A stretch of DNA of 64,000 nucleotides from Pseudoduganella violaceinigra DSM 15887 (lineage in GTDB: Bacteria; Pseudomonadota; Gammaproteobacteria; Burkholderiales; Burkholderiaceae_D), in NCBI RefSeq assembly GCF_000425385.1, contig NZ_KE384357.1:84579-148578 (forward strand), written 5' to 3'. The notes under the pieces are model-generated. The model worked only from the letters and a program-made list of their open reading frames with translations, was not told the DNA's origin and searched no databases. Made by a program: the position numbers and the translations under genes. Shown here in pieces: positions 24,236 through 33,371 of this stretch. Each line of letters opens with the position of its first letter. The stretch's first letter is position 1.

Positions 24236-25639
24236 ATGTACACCGTTCCTCGAACGCCGTTTGCTGCGCCTCAGCCTGCAACTCTCCCTCGGCGTCCACC
24301 TGTAATGGGTGCTGTGCAGGCACGCGCAAGTGCGCCACCGCCTGCGACGACACCGACTATCCCTAAAGTTCCTGCAGTTTTTCTGCCAACGCCCAGGAAC
24401 ACCGTAGACGTGCCGGCATCCCTTCTGGCGCAGTCCCGGCCGCAGGCCGTGCAACGGAAGGCTGCGCCCATCGTCGCGCCTACAATATCCCGGCCCGCAG
24501 TCGTCGCGCCTGCGGTTGCATCCGCAACCCGAAAAGCGTCCTTCGCTACACCACAACGTCCACTGGTTCCGGCTGCCGCCAACAAGTTTGCCAGCCCGCA
24601 CAGCGCAGTCCAGCCACATGCCAAGTCCGTGCTGCCCCCGGCGCCAGGTCCTATGATTGCGCGACAGTACAACGCACTGCAGTTAAGCCGCAATCCACAC
24701 AGCCAAAGCAAATCCGGCAAGCAATCGAGCAAGGCGCAAGTGCGGTTCCTGAAACAGCAACGACAACAGCAACAGCTTCCGGCAAAAAAACAGGGCGCCC
24801 GCGCGCGGCAGCGGGCCCACGATGCGGCAGCCCAGCGCAATTCCGGCACAAGCCCCGCGCCAAAATGGGGTACGCTCCAATGGCTTGTCTTCTTCCTGGC
24901 TCTGAGTGCCATTATCGCGCCAGGCAGTGCAACGCCGACCTTGCGGCGCAATCGCTGTCCGGCGCTGCCTGGCGATAGCGATCAACCGTTGCTTGGAATG
25001 GGAGCCGATGCGATGTCTGTCGATCAGTTCCGCACTACGGAGATGCAACAGCTGCAATCGCAGCTGAAGGTGCTGCACAGCGAGCTCCCCACGTGTCCAA
25101 CCCTAAGAGACATAGATGGTGTGAAAGATCAAATGGAGCAGCTGTACACCATGACACCCTCCGATTATCTCAATAGAGCTGTATGCAGGGTGAATCCGAG
25201 CCAAGGTAAGGGGCACGTGGTGGCAATGGTCGGACTACCCGGAAGCGGCAAATCGACCAAGCAAGGTGAATGTACTGCGCTGGGCTACACGGAGTACGAC
25301 GATATAGGCAAGAACTGGGATCAGCTTCACCAAGTCCGCGCAGAAGCCTCGAGCGGCACCAACATTGTGATGTCGGACATCATGCTCACCCAAGAGGCAG
25401 AGAAGCTCAAAACTCAGGAACGATTGGGGCCTAAGCTGCCGGTAAATTACGTTCATTTTGAGAACAATCCGAAGCAGTGCGAGCGCAACGCGCGATTCCG
25501 TAAGCAGACCAACGGCGCCGAGCGTAATCTGGACTGGGAGATTCACCTTATCAATCAACTGTCGGCCAATTATCGCCCGCCTGCCAACGCGCTTCCCGTG
25601 TTCGTCGCACCCACAGCAGATAACGAAAGCACGACGTAG
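24236..25639 (+). CDS. Putative secreted effector: Pro/Ala-rich N-terminus, one TM helix, C-terminal P-loop kinase domain
   Basis: A 467-residue three-part protein. Residues 1-210 are disordered, rich in Pro, Ala and basic residues, with VQAR, VQRK and IARQ motifs and a Gln/Lys tract (KQQRQQQQLPAKK). A single hydrophobic helix (about 211-230) follows. The C-terminal 240 residues contain Walker A GLPGSGKST (about 333-341) and DIMLTQE, resembling AAA_33/zeta-type kinases. Such Pro-rich VQRK leaders recall cargo proteins of contractile injection systems and polymorphic toxins, but no injection genes are in the window. ATG 24236 follows GGAGGAG. Toxin role is inference. Confidence 0.55.
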   Translation: MYTVPRTPFAAPQPATLPRRPPVMGAVQARASAPPPATTPTIPKVPAVFLPTPRNTVDVPASLLAQSRPQAVQRKAAPIVAPTISRPAVVAPAVASATRKASFATPQRPLVPAAANKFASPHSAVQPHAKSVLPPAPGPMIARQYNALQLSRNPHSQSKSGKQSSKAQVRFLKQQRQQQQLPAKKQGARARQRAHDAAAQRNSGTSPAPKWGTLQWLVFFLALSAIIAPGSATPTLRRNRCPALPGDSDQPLLGMGADAMSVDQFRTTEMQQLQSQLKVLHSELPTCPTLRDIDGVKDQMEQLYTMTPSDYLNRAVCRVNPSQGKGHVVAMVGLPGSGKSTKQGECTALGYTEYDDIGKNWDQLHQVRAEASSGTNIVMSDIMLTQEAEKLKTQERLGPKLPVNYVHFENNPKQCERNARFRKQTNGAERNLDWEIHLINQLSANYRPPANALPVFVAPTADNESTT

Positions 25640-25663
25640 TTCTCATGTGGCCCGACCGACCGT

Positions 25664-26179
25664 TTAGAGCTCGCGTATGTCATCGGCACGTTCATCGCCC
25701 CATGCCTTCTGCCACTCTAGTGCATTGGACTGTGCAAACCAGCCGCGAACGTACTCGGATACCTGCGACGCCTCCGCAGCGCTGCTTTGCTCCAGAAAAC
25801 GCAGTGTCTCGTCCAGGCCAGCCCCAATGAAGTATTCCGCGCCCATCGAGCAGCCTACATCCATATTGATGTGCTTAGCCTCCCACAGGGTCAGCGTGTC
25901 GCTCGGGTCGGAACATCCACCCAGCAGGAAAGCGCATCTATAAATACCCTCGAAGTGGTCGTCCTCATCTTCAACGTCCCCGCTCCAAAGCGCGTTGCGA
26001 TACTTGATCTCCTCCTGAAAAAGATGGCGCAGCAGGCCGTGGAAAGGCCTTCGCGGGCTGGCTAACAGGGCTTTGTAGACCTGCTGCCTCACCTGCGCCC
26101 TCTCCGCTATCAGCGCAATCCCTGGCGCGATGGCGCCATCATCAGAAAGGTATTGTGCAATGAGTTCTTCCGCGTTCAT
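25664..26179 (-). CDS. Unknown protein, possible immunity partner
   Basis: A 171-residue soluble acidic protein (opening MNAEELIAQYL; GDVEDEDDHFEGIYRC; FIGAGLDETLRFLEQ). I do not recognise a named family. It is mostly helical with no signal peptide, and it converges on the effector-like gene with 24 bases between stops. It lies nine bases downstream of the next gene on the same strand. Size, acidity and position would fit an immunity protein, but convergent orientation is unusual for one. Confidence 0.6.
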   Translation of the reverse strand: MNAEELIAQYLSDDGAIAPGIALIAERAQVRQQVYKALLASPRRPFHGLLRHLFQEEIKYRNALWSGDVEDEDDHFEGIYRCAFLLGGCSDPSDTLTLWEAKHINMDVGCSMGAEYFIGAGLDETLRFLEQSSAAEASQVSEYVRGWFAQSNALEWQKAWGDERADDIREL

Positions 26180-26188
26180 CGGCGAAGC

Positions 26189-26686
26189 TTAAGCTGAAGG
26201 CTTGCGATAGCCCGACTCCATCCAGGCAGTGGCGCTTGCCACGCTCAGCTTGAAGTTTGGCGCCACGCGCACTTGCGCCAGTTCTTCGCCAAACGGGTCG
26301 ATGGCGGTCAAGGTCGCATAAGGATCGTCTTCATCCGCCGTGATATCCAGGTTGACCGTGACGTAGGCCGCACCCACCGTATGCACCCGAACGCTCTTGT
26401 GCAGTTGGGCGTGCAGTTGCTGTTCATGGCGGCGGATCACTTCGGAAGCGGTCTTCACGAGGGTGTTGAAAGCGCCAACGTCGAGCGGCTTGGGATTCTT
26501 CTTGTCGCGGCCCATGGTCCAAGGGCCAACCAGCGCGGGCTCGGCCTCGCCATCCTTGATCATGGCGACAGCCCAGCCATCGTCGTCTTCATTCTTGATG
26601 ACGCGCGCGGTCCAGCCATTGCCTTGCCAGAGACGGTCTTCCTGCACCAGCACGTCTTCTTCGACTTCGATCAGATCATCCATCAT
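26189..26686 (-). CDS. Conserved hypothetical protein
   Basis: A 165-residue acidic soluble protein (start MMDDLIEVEEDVLVQEDRLW; WTARVIKNEDDDGWAVAM; AYVTVNLDITADEDDPYATL). It has a strong ribosome site (GGAGG), no signal peptide and no membrane segment. No function is evident. Probably co-transcribed with the 171-residue gene. Confidence 0.65.
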   Translation of the reverse strand: MMDDLIEVEEDVLVQEDRLWQGNGWTARVIKNEDDDGWAVAMIKDGEAEPALVGPWTMGRDKKNPKPLDVGAFNTLVKTASEVIRRHEQQLHAQLHKSVRVHTVGAAYVTVNLDITADEDDPYATLTAIDPFGEELAQVRVAPNFKLSVASATAWMESGYRKPSA

Positions 26687-26779
26687 TGCGGCCTCCGTTT
26701 GTTGGTTTGCTGTAAATACTGTGATTATATACAGTTATTTATTTCAAGCAAGTACATCAGCGGCGATTGGCGGGCATGG

Positions 26780-27787
26780 CTAGCCAAACCAGAAGTTGAC
26801 CGCCCCGCCAACGACCAGCAAATGAACAAAGAGCAGCAATCCGAGCGCGAACACCTTCAGGCCCGACTGCCGCAACCGCGCCAGGTTGGTGTCGATTCCC
26901 AAGGCCGCCATTGCCGCCGTCAGGCAGAACGTTCCAAACAACTTCAGGGCGTCGGTCGATGCCGCTGGAATCCAGTGCAACGAATTGACTCCTGCCAGGG
27001 CAAGAAAGCCGAATGCAAACCAGGGGACTGGCACCGCAAGGTCTGCCCCGCTCGTGCGGGCAGCGAAGCGGCTTCCCACAAACAGCACGAACGGCACCAG
27101 CATCACCACCCGCAGCATCTTCACGATCACCGCCACCCGTTCCGCATCCCCGCCAATGAGGTTGCCGATCGCAACGACCTGCGCCACTTCATGTACGGTT
27201 GAACCTATATATGCGCCGAAACCGGCAGGATTCCCGCCCCACCAGCCGTACAGTGTGGGATAAATAAAGATGGCGGCCGTGCCGAAAACGATTACCGCTG
27301 CCACTGCCGACGCAGTTGCGGCGACTTCGCGCTGCTCGCTCATTTTCAGCGCCGGCGCCGTGGCGACAATCGCCGCCGCCCCGCAGATAGCGCTGCCCGC
27401 TGAAGCAAGCAGCGTCGTCTCCCGATCCAATCCCAGCAAACGGGTGCCCACGAACCAGCCCAGCGCCAGCGTCGAACAGACCATGACCAGGTCGATCCAG
27501 ATACCCCTGCTGCCAGCGGAGACGATCTGCGCCACGCTCAAATTCAGGCCGTACAACATGACGCCAAGCCGCAGCACGCGCCGCTGAACAAAGCGCAAGC
27601 CCGGCACCAGAGGAGCAGCGCTCAATGCCGGAAGGAGGTTTCCCAAAAGCGCGCCAGCCAGCAAAGCCAGGGTAAGAGCGCTGATGCCGTAGCGCCCCAA
27701 TCCAAGCGCGGGCAGCGCCATTGTTGCCGCAGCGGCCAACACGAAAGGCGTCCCCGCTCCAAACATAAATTTCATGCCTTGCTTCAT
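26780..27787 (-). CDS. yeiH: YeiH family putative sulfate/sulfite exporter
   Basis: A 335-residue inner-membrane protein of the UPF0324/YeiH family, with about ten helices and the conserved stretches GSAICGAAAIVATAPALK and GAYIGSTVHEVAQVVAIGN. Homologues are classed as putative sulfate or sulfite exporters and in enterobacteria pair with the LysR regulator YeiE. Here a YeiE-like regulator lies about 2.1 kb away (29908), separated by an alcohol-dehydrogenase-like gene and another LysR gene. Confidence 0.83.
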   Translation of the reverse strand: MKQGMKFMFGAGTPFVLAAAATMALPALGLGRYGISALTLALLAGALLGNLLPALSAAPLVPGLRFVQRRVLRLGVMLYGLNLSVAQIVSAGSRGIWIDLVMVCSTLALGWFVGTRLLGLDRETTLLASAGSAICGAAAIVATAPALKMSEQREVAATASAVAAVIVFGTAAIFIYPTLYGWWGGNPAGFGAYIGSTVHEVAQVVAIGNLIGGDAERVAVIVKMLRVVMLVPFVLFVGSRFAARTSGADLAVPVPWFAFGFLALAGVNSLHWIPAASTDALKLFGTFCLTAAMAALGIDTNLARLRQSGLKVFALGLLLFVHLLVVGGAVNFWFG

Positions 27788-27909
27788 ATGCTTCTCCGAT
27801 CAATTGGATAGCATGCTAAGACCCGGCATATCATTAGTAAAACAAATGATCTATATTGAAATCATCACTGAAAGTAATTATCCAGGAAACGGGATCCACT
27901 ACCCCCTCC

Positions 27910-28881
27910 TTATCCGTCTGCGAGCACTACCAGCTTTCCATGCGCATCGCCGGACTCCATCAGAGCATGCGCCTCCCGGATCTGGTCAAAACGGAAGGTC
28001 CGCGCCGGCCGGCCGCGCAGCTTTCCACTCGCCATTGCATCGGCAATGTCTTGAAACGGGATAGCGTCCATCCGATGCCCCGCCTCGCCGAAATTGAAAC
28101 TTCCGAAAAAGCTTAGCTGAACTGTGGATGGCATATCCACCAGAGGGTTAAAGGCATCAACCGGTGCGAGTCCTGCGAGAAAACCAGCGAGACATACACG
28201 TCCGCCCGGAACCGCAAGATGTAAAGACTCCCGCAAGCTGGTATTTCCGAGCAAATCCAGTACGCCATCGTATCGCCCCTCTTCCTCGCGCCCCAGCGAA
28301 ACACCTGCAATGACAACGCGCTCCGCCCCAAGTTCAGTAAGCGCCGGGACTTGCCCGGCATCCCTGGTGGTGCCCGTCACGCGCAGTCCCATGAAGCGGG
28401 CCAGGTCGAGCGCGGCCCGCCCCAATGCTGAATTTGCGCCCCTAACCAGCAAGTGCTGGCCCGCCTTCAAACCCAGACACTGGTTCAGGCAACACCAGGC
28501 CACGCCGTAAGACTCCGGAACCATGGCCAATTGCTGCCAAGGCAGGTCCGATTCGACAGCAACCACATTGGCCTGCATCACTGCGACGAATTCGGCGTAG
28601 CTGCCGGGGAGCGCGCGCCCCATTCCCCCCATGGCAGCCAATACCATTTGCCCCGGCCGCAAGCGGCCGCTCGGATCTTCGGTCACAGTTCCAACACATT
28701 CGATCCCGCTGATCGATGCCACGCTTCCCCATTCACCACGCCTCATGTAGAGTTCCGCGTGATTCAAGCCGAAAGCACGAACCCGGATAAGAACTTGCCC
28801 CGGCTCCGGCTGCGGGCGTGGGCGCTCCTCCTCGATCAGAACTTCGGGACCGCCGAATTGGTGACGTACGATTGCGCGCAT
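27910..28881 (-). CDS. Zinc-independent MDR oxidoreductase (quinone-oxidoreductase-like)
   Basis: A 323-residue medium-chain dehydrogenase/reductase. The N-terminal GroES-like domain (GPEVLIEEERPRPQPEPGQVL, GLNHAELYMRRG) lacks the catalytic zinc cysteine ligands. The Rossmann fold has LVRGANSALGRAALDLAR. This points to an NADPH-dependent quinone or enone reductase. It diverges from a LysR gene at 28982 with about 100 bp between, the usual layout for LysR control. Confidence 0.83.
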   Translation of the reverse strand: MRAIVRHQFGGPEVLIEEERPRPQPEPGQVLIRVRAFGLNHAELYMRRGEWGSVASISGIECVGTVTEDPSGRLRPGQMVLAAMGGMGRALPGSYAEFVAVMQANVVAVESDLPWQQLAMVPESYGVAWCCLNQCLGLKAGQHLLVRGANSALGRAALDLARFMGLRVTGTTRDAGQVPALTELGAERVVIAGVSLGREEEGRYDGVLDLLGNTSLRESLHLAVPGGRVCLAGFLAGLAPVDAFNPLVDMPSTVQLSFFGSFNFGEAGHRMDAIPFQDIADAMASGKLRGRPARTFRFDQIREAHALMESGDAHGKLVVLADG

Positions 28882-28981
28882 ATATGCTCCTGAAACAAAG
28901 TTGAAGAAGCCTGCAGCTTATGTCGATCGCAGCGTCGAAGATATTGGCGATTTCGAACCATCCTGTTTCAAGAAACTGAAT

Positions 28982-29911
28982 ATGTCTCGCACACCCAGCC
29001 TGCACCAGCTCGAGTGCTTCCTTGCGCTGACGGCGGAAGGAAGTTACGCCAGCGCAGCGAAGCTCCTCAACAAATCCCATACGGCGGTTTTCGCTACCAT
29101 TCGAAACCTGGAAGATACGGTGGGTGTGGCGCTGCTTGACCGTGGCGGCTACCGCGTGACCCTGACGCCTGCCGGGGTCTCCTTCCGCGAGGAAGCGGTG
29201 CGCGTGGTACGTGCCCATGCCGGCCTGGCCAGCCATGCACTTCAGTTGCGCAGCGGCGCGGAGGCCGAATTGCGTATCGTGCTGGGCGACCTTTGTCCAT
29301 TAGCCGACACGCTGGCGATTTTGGGGGATTTTTTTCGCGTCGAGACGAATACGCGCCCGGTGCTCCACAACGATGTGTTGAGCGCCCCATGGGCCAAGCT
29401 GCTGCAAGGCGAGGTCGACCTGGCCATCCACCATATCGATCAACCGCGTCCGGAAATGGAAAGCCGGCACCTGTTCGATGTACGAGTGATTCCTGTGGCA
29501 GCACCAGCCCTTCTTCCATTTCAGCCGCACCCCAAGGTGCAACCAGGAGACTTGCGCCCGCTGCGTCAATGCATTCTTCGCGATGGCGCGCGGGATTGGC
29601 AATCCTTGTCTTATCACGTACTGGATGGCGCCCCCATTGTGAGCGTAGGCGACCAGGCGACAAAGCGTGAGATATTGCTGCAAGGCCTGGCCTGGGGCCA
29701 TATGCCGGAGCACCTGGTCCAAGCCGATCTGGAGGGGGGACTTCTCGTTTCGCTGTGCGGGGAGCATTTGCGCGGCGCCACCCTGCCCCACTATGCCTTG
29801 CGCCTGCGCGAGACAAAACATGGACCGGTGGCCCAACGCTTATGGCAGCGCTTGTCCACAATCGGCACAAGCGAAAAGAATGTCTTTAACCCGAATGGCC
29901 AGCAACCATGA
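28982..29911 (+). CDS. LysR family transcriptional regulator
   Basis: A 309-residue regulator with an N-terminal winged helix-turn-helix (LHQLECFLALTAEGSYASAA, about residues 7-26) and a C-terminal effector-binding domain. ATG 28982 is preferred over an earlier frame start since homology begins there. It is divergent from the MDR oxidoreductase and its stop overlaps the start of the next LysR gene (ATGA), so two LysR proteins are translationally coupled, which is uncommon. Confidence 0.87.
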   Translation: MSRTPSLHQLECFLALTAEGSYASAAKLLNKSHTAVFATIRNLEDTVGVALLDRGGYRVTLTPAGVSFREEAVRVVRAHAGLASHALQLRSGAEAELRIVLGDLCPLADTLAILGDFFRVETNTRPVLHNDVLSAPWAKLLQGEVDLAIHHIDQPRPEMESRHLFDVRVIPVAAPALLPFQPHPKVQPGDLRPLRQCILRDGARDWQSLSYHVLDGAPIVSVGDQATKREILLQGLAWGHMPEHLVQADLEGGLLVSLCGEHLRGATLPHYALRLRETKHGPVAQRLWQRLSTIGTSEKNVFNPNGQQP

Positions 29912-30786
29912 TCAGACTCACTCTTCGCCAACTCGAGGTATTCGTAGCGATCGCCAACCAGAACGGGCATGTAACGCGCGCGGCACAGACCATCGGAATG
30001 ACGCAAGCCGCAGCCAGCATGGCGATTGCGGACCTTGAACAACAGCTGGATGCGAAGCTCTTCGACCGCATCGGCAAGCAACTGGTGCTGAATGAAACCG
30101 GCCGCATCCTGCTCCACCGTGCGCAGGAGGTGCTGGATCGCGCAGGCGAAATCCAGATGCTGGCGGCAGGCGGCAAATCGGTTTTTGATATTCGCATCGG
30201 TGCAAGCGTCACCGTCGGCAACCATCTGCTGCCGCCGGTATTGGCGCGCTTCAAGCACAGATTCCCGAACGGGCAAATCCGCGTACTGCGCTACAACACA
30301 GAACAGGTATTGGCGCGGCTATCCGACTTCAGTATTGAATTGGGCTTTGTGGAGGGGCCGGTCGAAGACAGCAACTTCCTCACCTTCCCATGGAAAAAAG
30401 ACACGCTCACAATCTTCGCACCGGCCGGGCATCCCCTTGCCGGGAAAAAGCTGGCTGCGGCGGATCTTACGGCCGCGCCATGGGTAATGCGCGAGCCCGG
30501 ATCCGGCACGCGCACGGTGTTTGAACGCGCTCTTGCCGCCAATGGCATCGTGCCGCATATTGCACTGGAACTGGAGCAGCCGGCGGCGATCCGGGAATGC
30601 GTGAAGGCTGGCCTGGGGTTAGGTTGCCTGTCCCGCCTGGAACTGCAGGATGCAATCAGCGCCGGACATGTCGTGCCGCTCAAAGCCCCCTTCCTTGACC
30701 TCAAGCGCAACATCAACATCGTCCTGAACCGACAAAAATATGTCAGCGAAGCGATCGGCACGATCCTGCAGCTTTGTACTGGCTGA
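29908..30786 (+). CDS. LysR family regulator, YeiE/CysB-like
   Basis: A 292-residue LysR protein (LTLRQLEVFVAIANQNGHVTR opens the DNA-binding domain; EPGSGTR is the CysB/YeiE-type anion-binding loop). That loop, and a YeiH gene in the neighbourhood, suggest a sulfur-oxyanion ligand as in YeiE. Translationally coupled to the preceding LysR gene by a 4-base overlap. Confidence 0.84.
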   Translation: MIRLTLRQLEVFVAIANQNGHVTRAAQTIGMTQAAASMAIADLEQQLDAKLFDRIGKQLVLNETGRILLHRAQEVLDRAGEIQMLAAGGKSVFDIRIGASVTVGNHLLPPVLARFKHRFPNGQIRVLRYNTEQVLARLSDFSIELGFVEGPVEDSNFLTFPWKKDTLTIFAPAGHPLAGKKLAAADLTAAPWVMREPGSGTRTVFERALAANGIVPHIALELEQPAAIRECVKAGLGLGCLSRLELQDAISAGHVVPLKAPFLDLKRNINIVLNRQKYVSEAIGTILQLCTG

Positions 30787-30848
30787 CGCGCCCGCAATGC
30801 CCTTCATTTTTTAGGCGGTAGCTTTGCCAGGCGCGCATTTCAAAGGCT

Positions 30849-31352
30849 TTACTTCCCTTTGATAATTGCCTGCAGCAGCACGAAGGTCTCGTGATGGATG
30901 GCCTGCTCGTTCGCCTTGAACTCGCGGTCAGCCTTGATGAAGGCCGGCTTTTTCATTTCAGCCTGCTCCGCTGCTGTCGCCTTGGGCACACTTGGATAGA
31001 GCTGCGCGCCGCTGTTATAGATATTGTTCAATACCTTCTGGCCATAGCTGGACTGGTAGTAGTGCGTCATTTCAAGGGCTGTCTCCTGGGTCAGGAGGCG
31101 TGCCACGGGCACCGCCAGCCTGCTGTAGATGGATTCCGCCGGCACGGCCATCACCTTGGCCATGACGCGTTCGCGATCTGCAGGCGTTGGATAACGGCTC
31201 ATGCCTGCGGTCATGCGCATCATCTTCTCTGCCTGCATGGCGACCAGCAAATCGTGCGATGCCTTCACCTGGGCTGCATCAGGATTCGGGTTGGCCGCTT
31301 GCGCGCTGCCTGCCAGCGATACAGCCAGCAAAATTGCGGAGATAAACTTCAT
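30849..31352 (-). CDS. Exported DUF2059-like protein
   Basis: A 167-residue protein with a signal peptide (about 20 residues, ending AQA/AN) and a helical body (SHDLLVAMQAEKMMRM, LAVPVARLLTQETALEMTHYYQS, SYGQKVLN) similar in style to the periplasmic DUF2059 family. Function unknown. ATG 31352 is chosen because the signal peptide starts there. The DoxX gene is 22 bases upstream on the same strand. Confidence 0.7.
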   Translation of the reverse strand: MKFISAILLAVSLAGSAQAANPNPDAAQVKASHDLLVAMQAEKMMRMTAGMSRYPTPADRERVMAKVMAVPAESIYSRLAVPVARLLTQETALEMTHYYQSSYGQKVLNNIYNSGAQLYPSVPKATAAEQAEMKKPAFIKADREFKANEQAIHHETFVLLQAIIKGK

Positions 31353-31374
31353 ATTGATTCCTTTATTGACTTGT

Positions 31375-31734
31375 TCAATCGCGGCCCAATGCCCACTGCC
31401 CCGCTCCGCCCAGGGCCGTGGCCACCACGACCAGCAGCAGGAACAGGCTGTGCAGGTTGCCAAGGATAGGTGCACCATGCATCCAGCCGAGCACGATTGG
31501 AATACCGACGACCAAGGTCAGCACCAGGCTGGCGATCGGCATCAGTAAGCCAATCATGATGAGCACACCGCACAGCATTTCCGCCAGGTGCAGGCCCCAA
31601 TGACCGGCGCCGCTGAGCGTCGAGGGGAATGCCGAATGCCGGATGGCCTCAAAGCCCATGAGGATAGCCATGCCGCCAATAGCAAGGCGCAGGAAGAAAC
31701 GGGACGCATCGAGACGGGATTTGGAAACTGCCAT
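31375..31734 (-). CDS. DoxX family membrane protein
   Basis: A 119-residue protein with four predicted helices (FLRLAIGGMAILMGFEAI, GLHLAEMLCGVLIMIGLL, IASLVLTLVVGIPIVL, LLLVVVATALGGAGQWAL), the layout of DoxX proteins, small inner-membrane proteins often tied to redox or thiol stress. ATG 31734 is used; a longer frame would run back through the tRNA-Ser gene. Probably co-transcribed with the exported protein downstream. Confidence 0.82.
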   Translation of the reverse strand: MAVSKSRLDASRFFLRLAIGGMAILMGFEAIRHSAFPSTLSGAGHWGLHLAEMLCGVLIMIGLLMPIASLVLTLVVGIPIVLGWMHGAPILGNLHSLFLLLVVVATALGGAGQWALGRD

Positions 31735-31764
31735 TGAACTCTCACGAACGGTTGAAAATGGACG

Positions 31765-31798
31765 AAAAAAAACGGCCCCGTTACCGGGGCCGTTTTTT
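31765..31798 (-). terminator. Rho-independent terminator after tRNA-Ser
   Basis: Stem CGGCCCCG/CGGGGCCG (31773-31780 and 31785-31792) with a 4-base loop, flanked by eight A on the left and six T on the right. It lies eight bases past the tRNA-Ser 3' end on the minus strand and works in either direction. Confidence 0.9.
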
Positions 31799-31805
31799 CT
31801 TATAC

Positions 31806-31898
31806 TGGCGGAGACGGTGGGATTCGAACCCACGATACAGGTTTTGCCCGTATGCCTCCTTAGCAGGGAGGTGCCTTCGGCCACTCGGCCACGTCTCC
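31806..31898 (-). tRNA. tRNA-Ser(GCU)
   Basis: A 93-nt class II tRNA on the minus strand. The 7-bp acceptor stem is GGAGACG/CGTCTCC, followed by encoded CCA. The GGTTCGAATCC T-loop, the long variable arm and the anticodon GCT (31862-31864) fit serine AGC/AGT codons. A promoter lies upstream and a terminator downstream, so it is a single transcription unit. Confidence 0.96.
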
Positions 31899-31929
31899 TC
31901 GTTGATATTACTGCGTCAACGCGACCGCT

Positions 31930-31958
31930 ATATTAATGACCGATCCCACCTTGGTCAA
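31930..31958 (-). promoter_or_regulatory. Promoter of tRNA-Ser
   Basis: On the minus strand TTGACC (31953-31958), a 17-base spacer ending CAT, then TAATAT (31930-31935). Nearly the same arrangement precedes two of the tRNA-Leu units at 61557 and 61810. Confidence 0.8.
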
Positions 31959-31987
31959 GGCAATACAGCAGTTTTTTTAGGAAATAT

Positions 31988-33235
31988 TTACTCTTTTTCC
32001 AGTCCGAAGGCTTTGTGCAGTGCGCGCACAGCCAATTCCATGTATTTCTCGTCGATCAGGACGGAAATCTTGATCTCGGAAGTGGAGATCATCATGATGT
32101 TGATGCCTTCGTTGGCCAGGGTCTGGAACATCTGCGATGCCACGCCCACGTGCGAGCGCATACCCACGCCGACCACGGAAATCTTGGACACTTTGGCGTC
32201 GCCCACCAGGGTGTGGTGACCGATTTCGCCCTTCTCGTTATGCAGCACATCCATCGCCTTCTGGTAGTCGTTGCGCGACACGGTGAAGGTGAAGTCGGTC
32301 TTGCCGTCGACCGCCTGGTTCTGGATGATCATGTCGACTTCGATATTGGCTTCGGCGACCGGGCCCAGGATGTGGTACGCGATGCCAGGACGGTCCGGCA
32401 CGCCCAGAACGGTGATTTTGGCTTCGTCGCGGTTGAAGGCGATGCCGGAGATGACTGCTTGTTCCATGTTTTGGTCTTCCTCAAACGAAATCAGGGTGCC
32501 CGACGTGGCCTCTTGCTGCAGATCCATCAGCGGATCGGTCAGCGAGGACAGCACGCGGGTCGGTACGCGGTAGTTGCCGGCGAATTCCACCGAGCGCGTC
32601 TGCAGCACTTTGGAGCCCAGCGAAGCCAGCTCCAGCATCTCTTCAAACGTGATCGCTTTCAGGCGGCGCGCTTCGGAAACCACGCGCGGGTCGGTGGTGT
32701 AGACGCCGTCGACGTCGGTGTAAATCAGGCATTCATCGGCCTTCAGCGCGGCGGCAATCGCCACAGCCGAAGTATCGGAACCGCCGCGGCCCAGGGTGGC
32801 GATGTTGTCGTTCTCGTCCACGCCCTGGAAACCGGTAATGATCACAATGCGGCCCTTCTCCAGATCTTCGCGCACGCGGCCGTCTTCGATCGACTGGATG
32901 CGGGCTTTGGTGAAGGCGGAGTCGGTCTTAATCGCTACTTGCCAGCCGGTGTAGGAAATGGCGTCCTTACCGATCGCTTGCAGCGCCATCGACAGCAGGC
33001 CCACGGACACTTGCTCGCCGGTGGAAGCGATCATGTCCAGTTCACGCGGGTCTGGCGGGTTCTGGATTTCCTTGGCCAGGGCAATCAGACGGTTGGTCTC
33101 GCCGGACATTGCCGACGGCACCACCACCACCTGGTGTCCCGCGTCGTGCCATTTGGCGACGCGACGCGCGACGTTCTTGATGCGTTCCGTCGAGCCCATC
33201 GACGTGCCGCCGTACTTGTGAACGATTAAAGCCAT
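31988..33235 (-). CDS. lysC: Aspartate kinase
   Basis: A 415-residue enzyme that phosphorylates aspartate, the first step to lysine, threonine and methionine. The N-terminal kinase domain opens with IVHKYGGTSMGS and includes GRGGSDTSAVA. Two C-terminal ACT regulatory domains follow (ITVLGVPDRPGIAYHI; ISVVGVGMRSHVGVASQMF), as in feedback-inhibited homodimeric kinases. Last gene of the cysS-accA-tilS-lysC strand group, separated from tilS by 136 bases. Confidence 0.96.
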   Translation of the reverse strand: MALIVHKYGGTSMGSTERIKNVARRVAKWHDAGHQVVVVPSAMSGETNRLIALAKEIQNPPDPRELDMIASTGEQVSVGLLSMALQAIGKDAISYTGWQVAIKTDSAFTKARIQSIEDGRVREDLEKGRIVIITGFQGVDENDNIATLGRGGSDTSAVAIAAALKADECLIYTDVDGVYTTDPRVVSEARRLKAITFEEMLELASLGSKVLQTRSVEFAGNYRVPTRVLSSLTDPLMDLQQEATSGTLISFEEDQNMEQAVISGIAFNRDEAKITVLGVPDRPGIAYHILGPVAEANIEVDMIIQNQAVDGKTDFTFTVSRNDYQKAMDVLHNEKGEIGHHTLVGDAKVSKISVVGVGMRSHVGVASQMFQTLANEGINIMMISTSEIKISVLIDEKYMELAVRALHKAFGLEKE

Positions 33236-33371
33236 GCTGATTTTTCCGCATTGATGTGATAAAGGGAGCCCTTTACTCTACATGCTGCGTTGCAAAATCT
33301 CAAGTCAAAAAGTACATACCCTCATACCTATTTGGCATAAGTTCATATGTCTAGACAGGTGCTGGCAAAAA

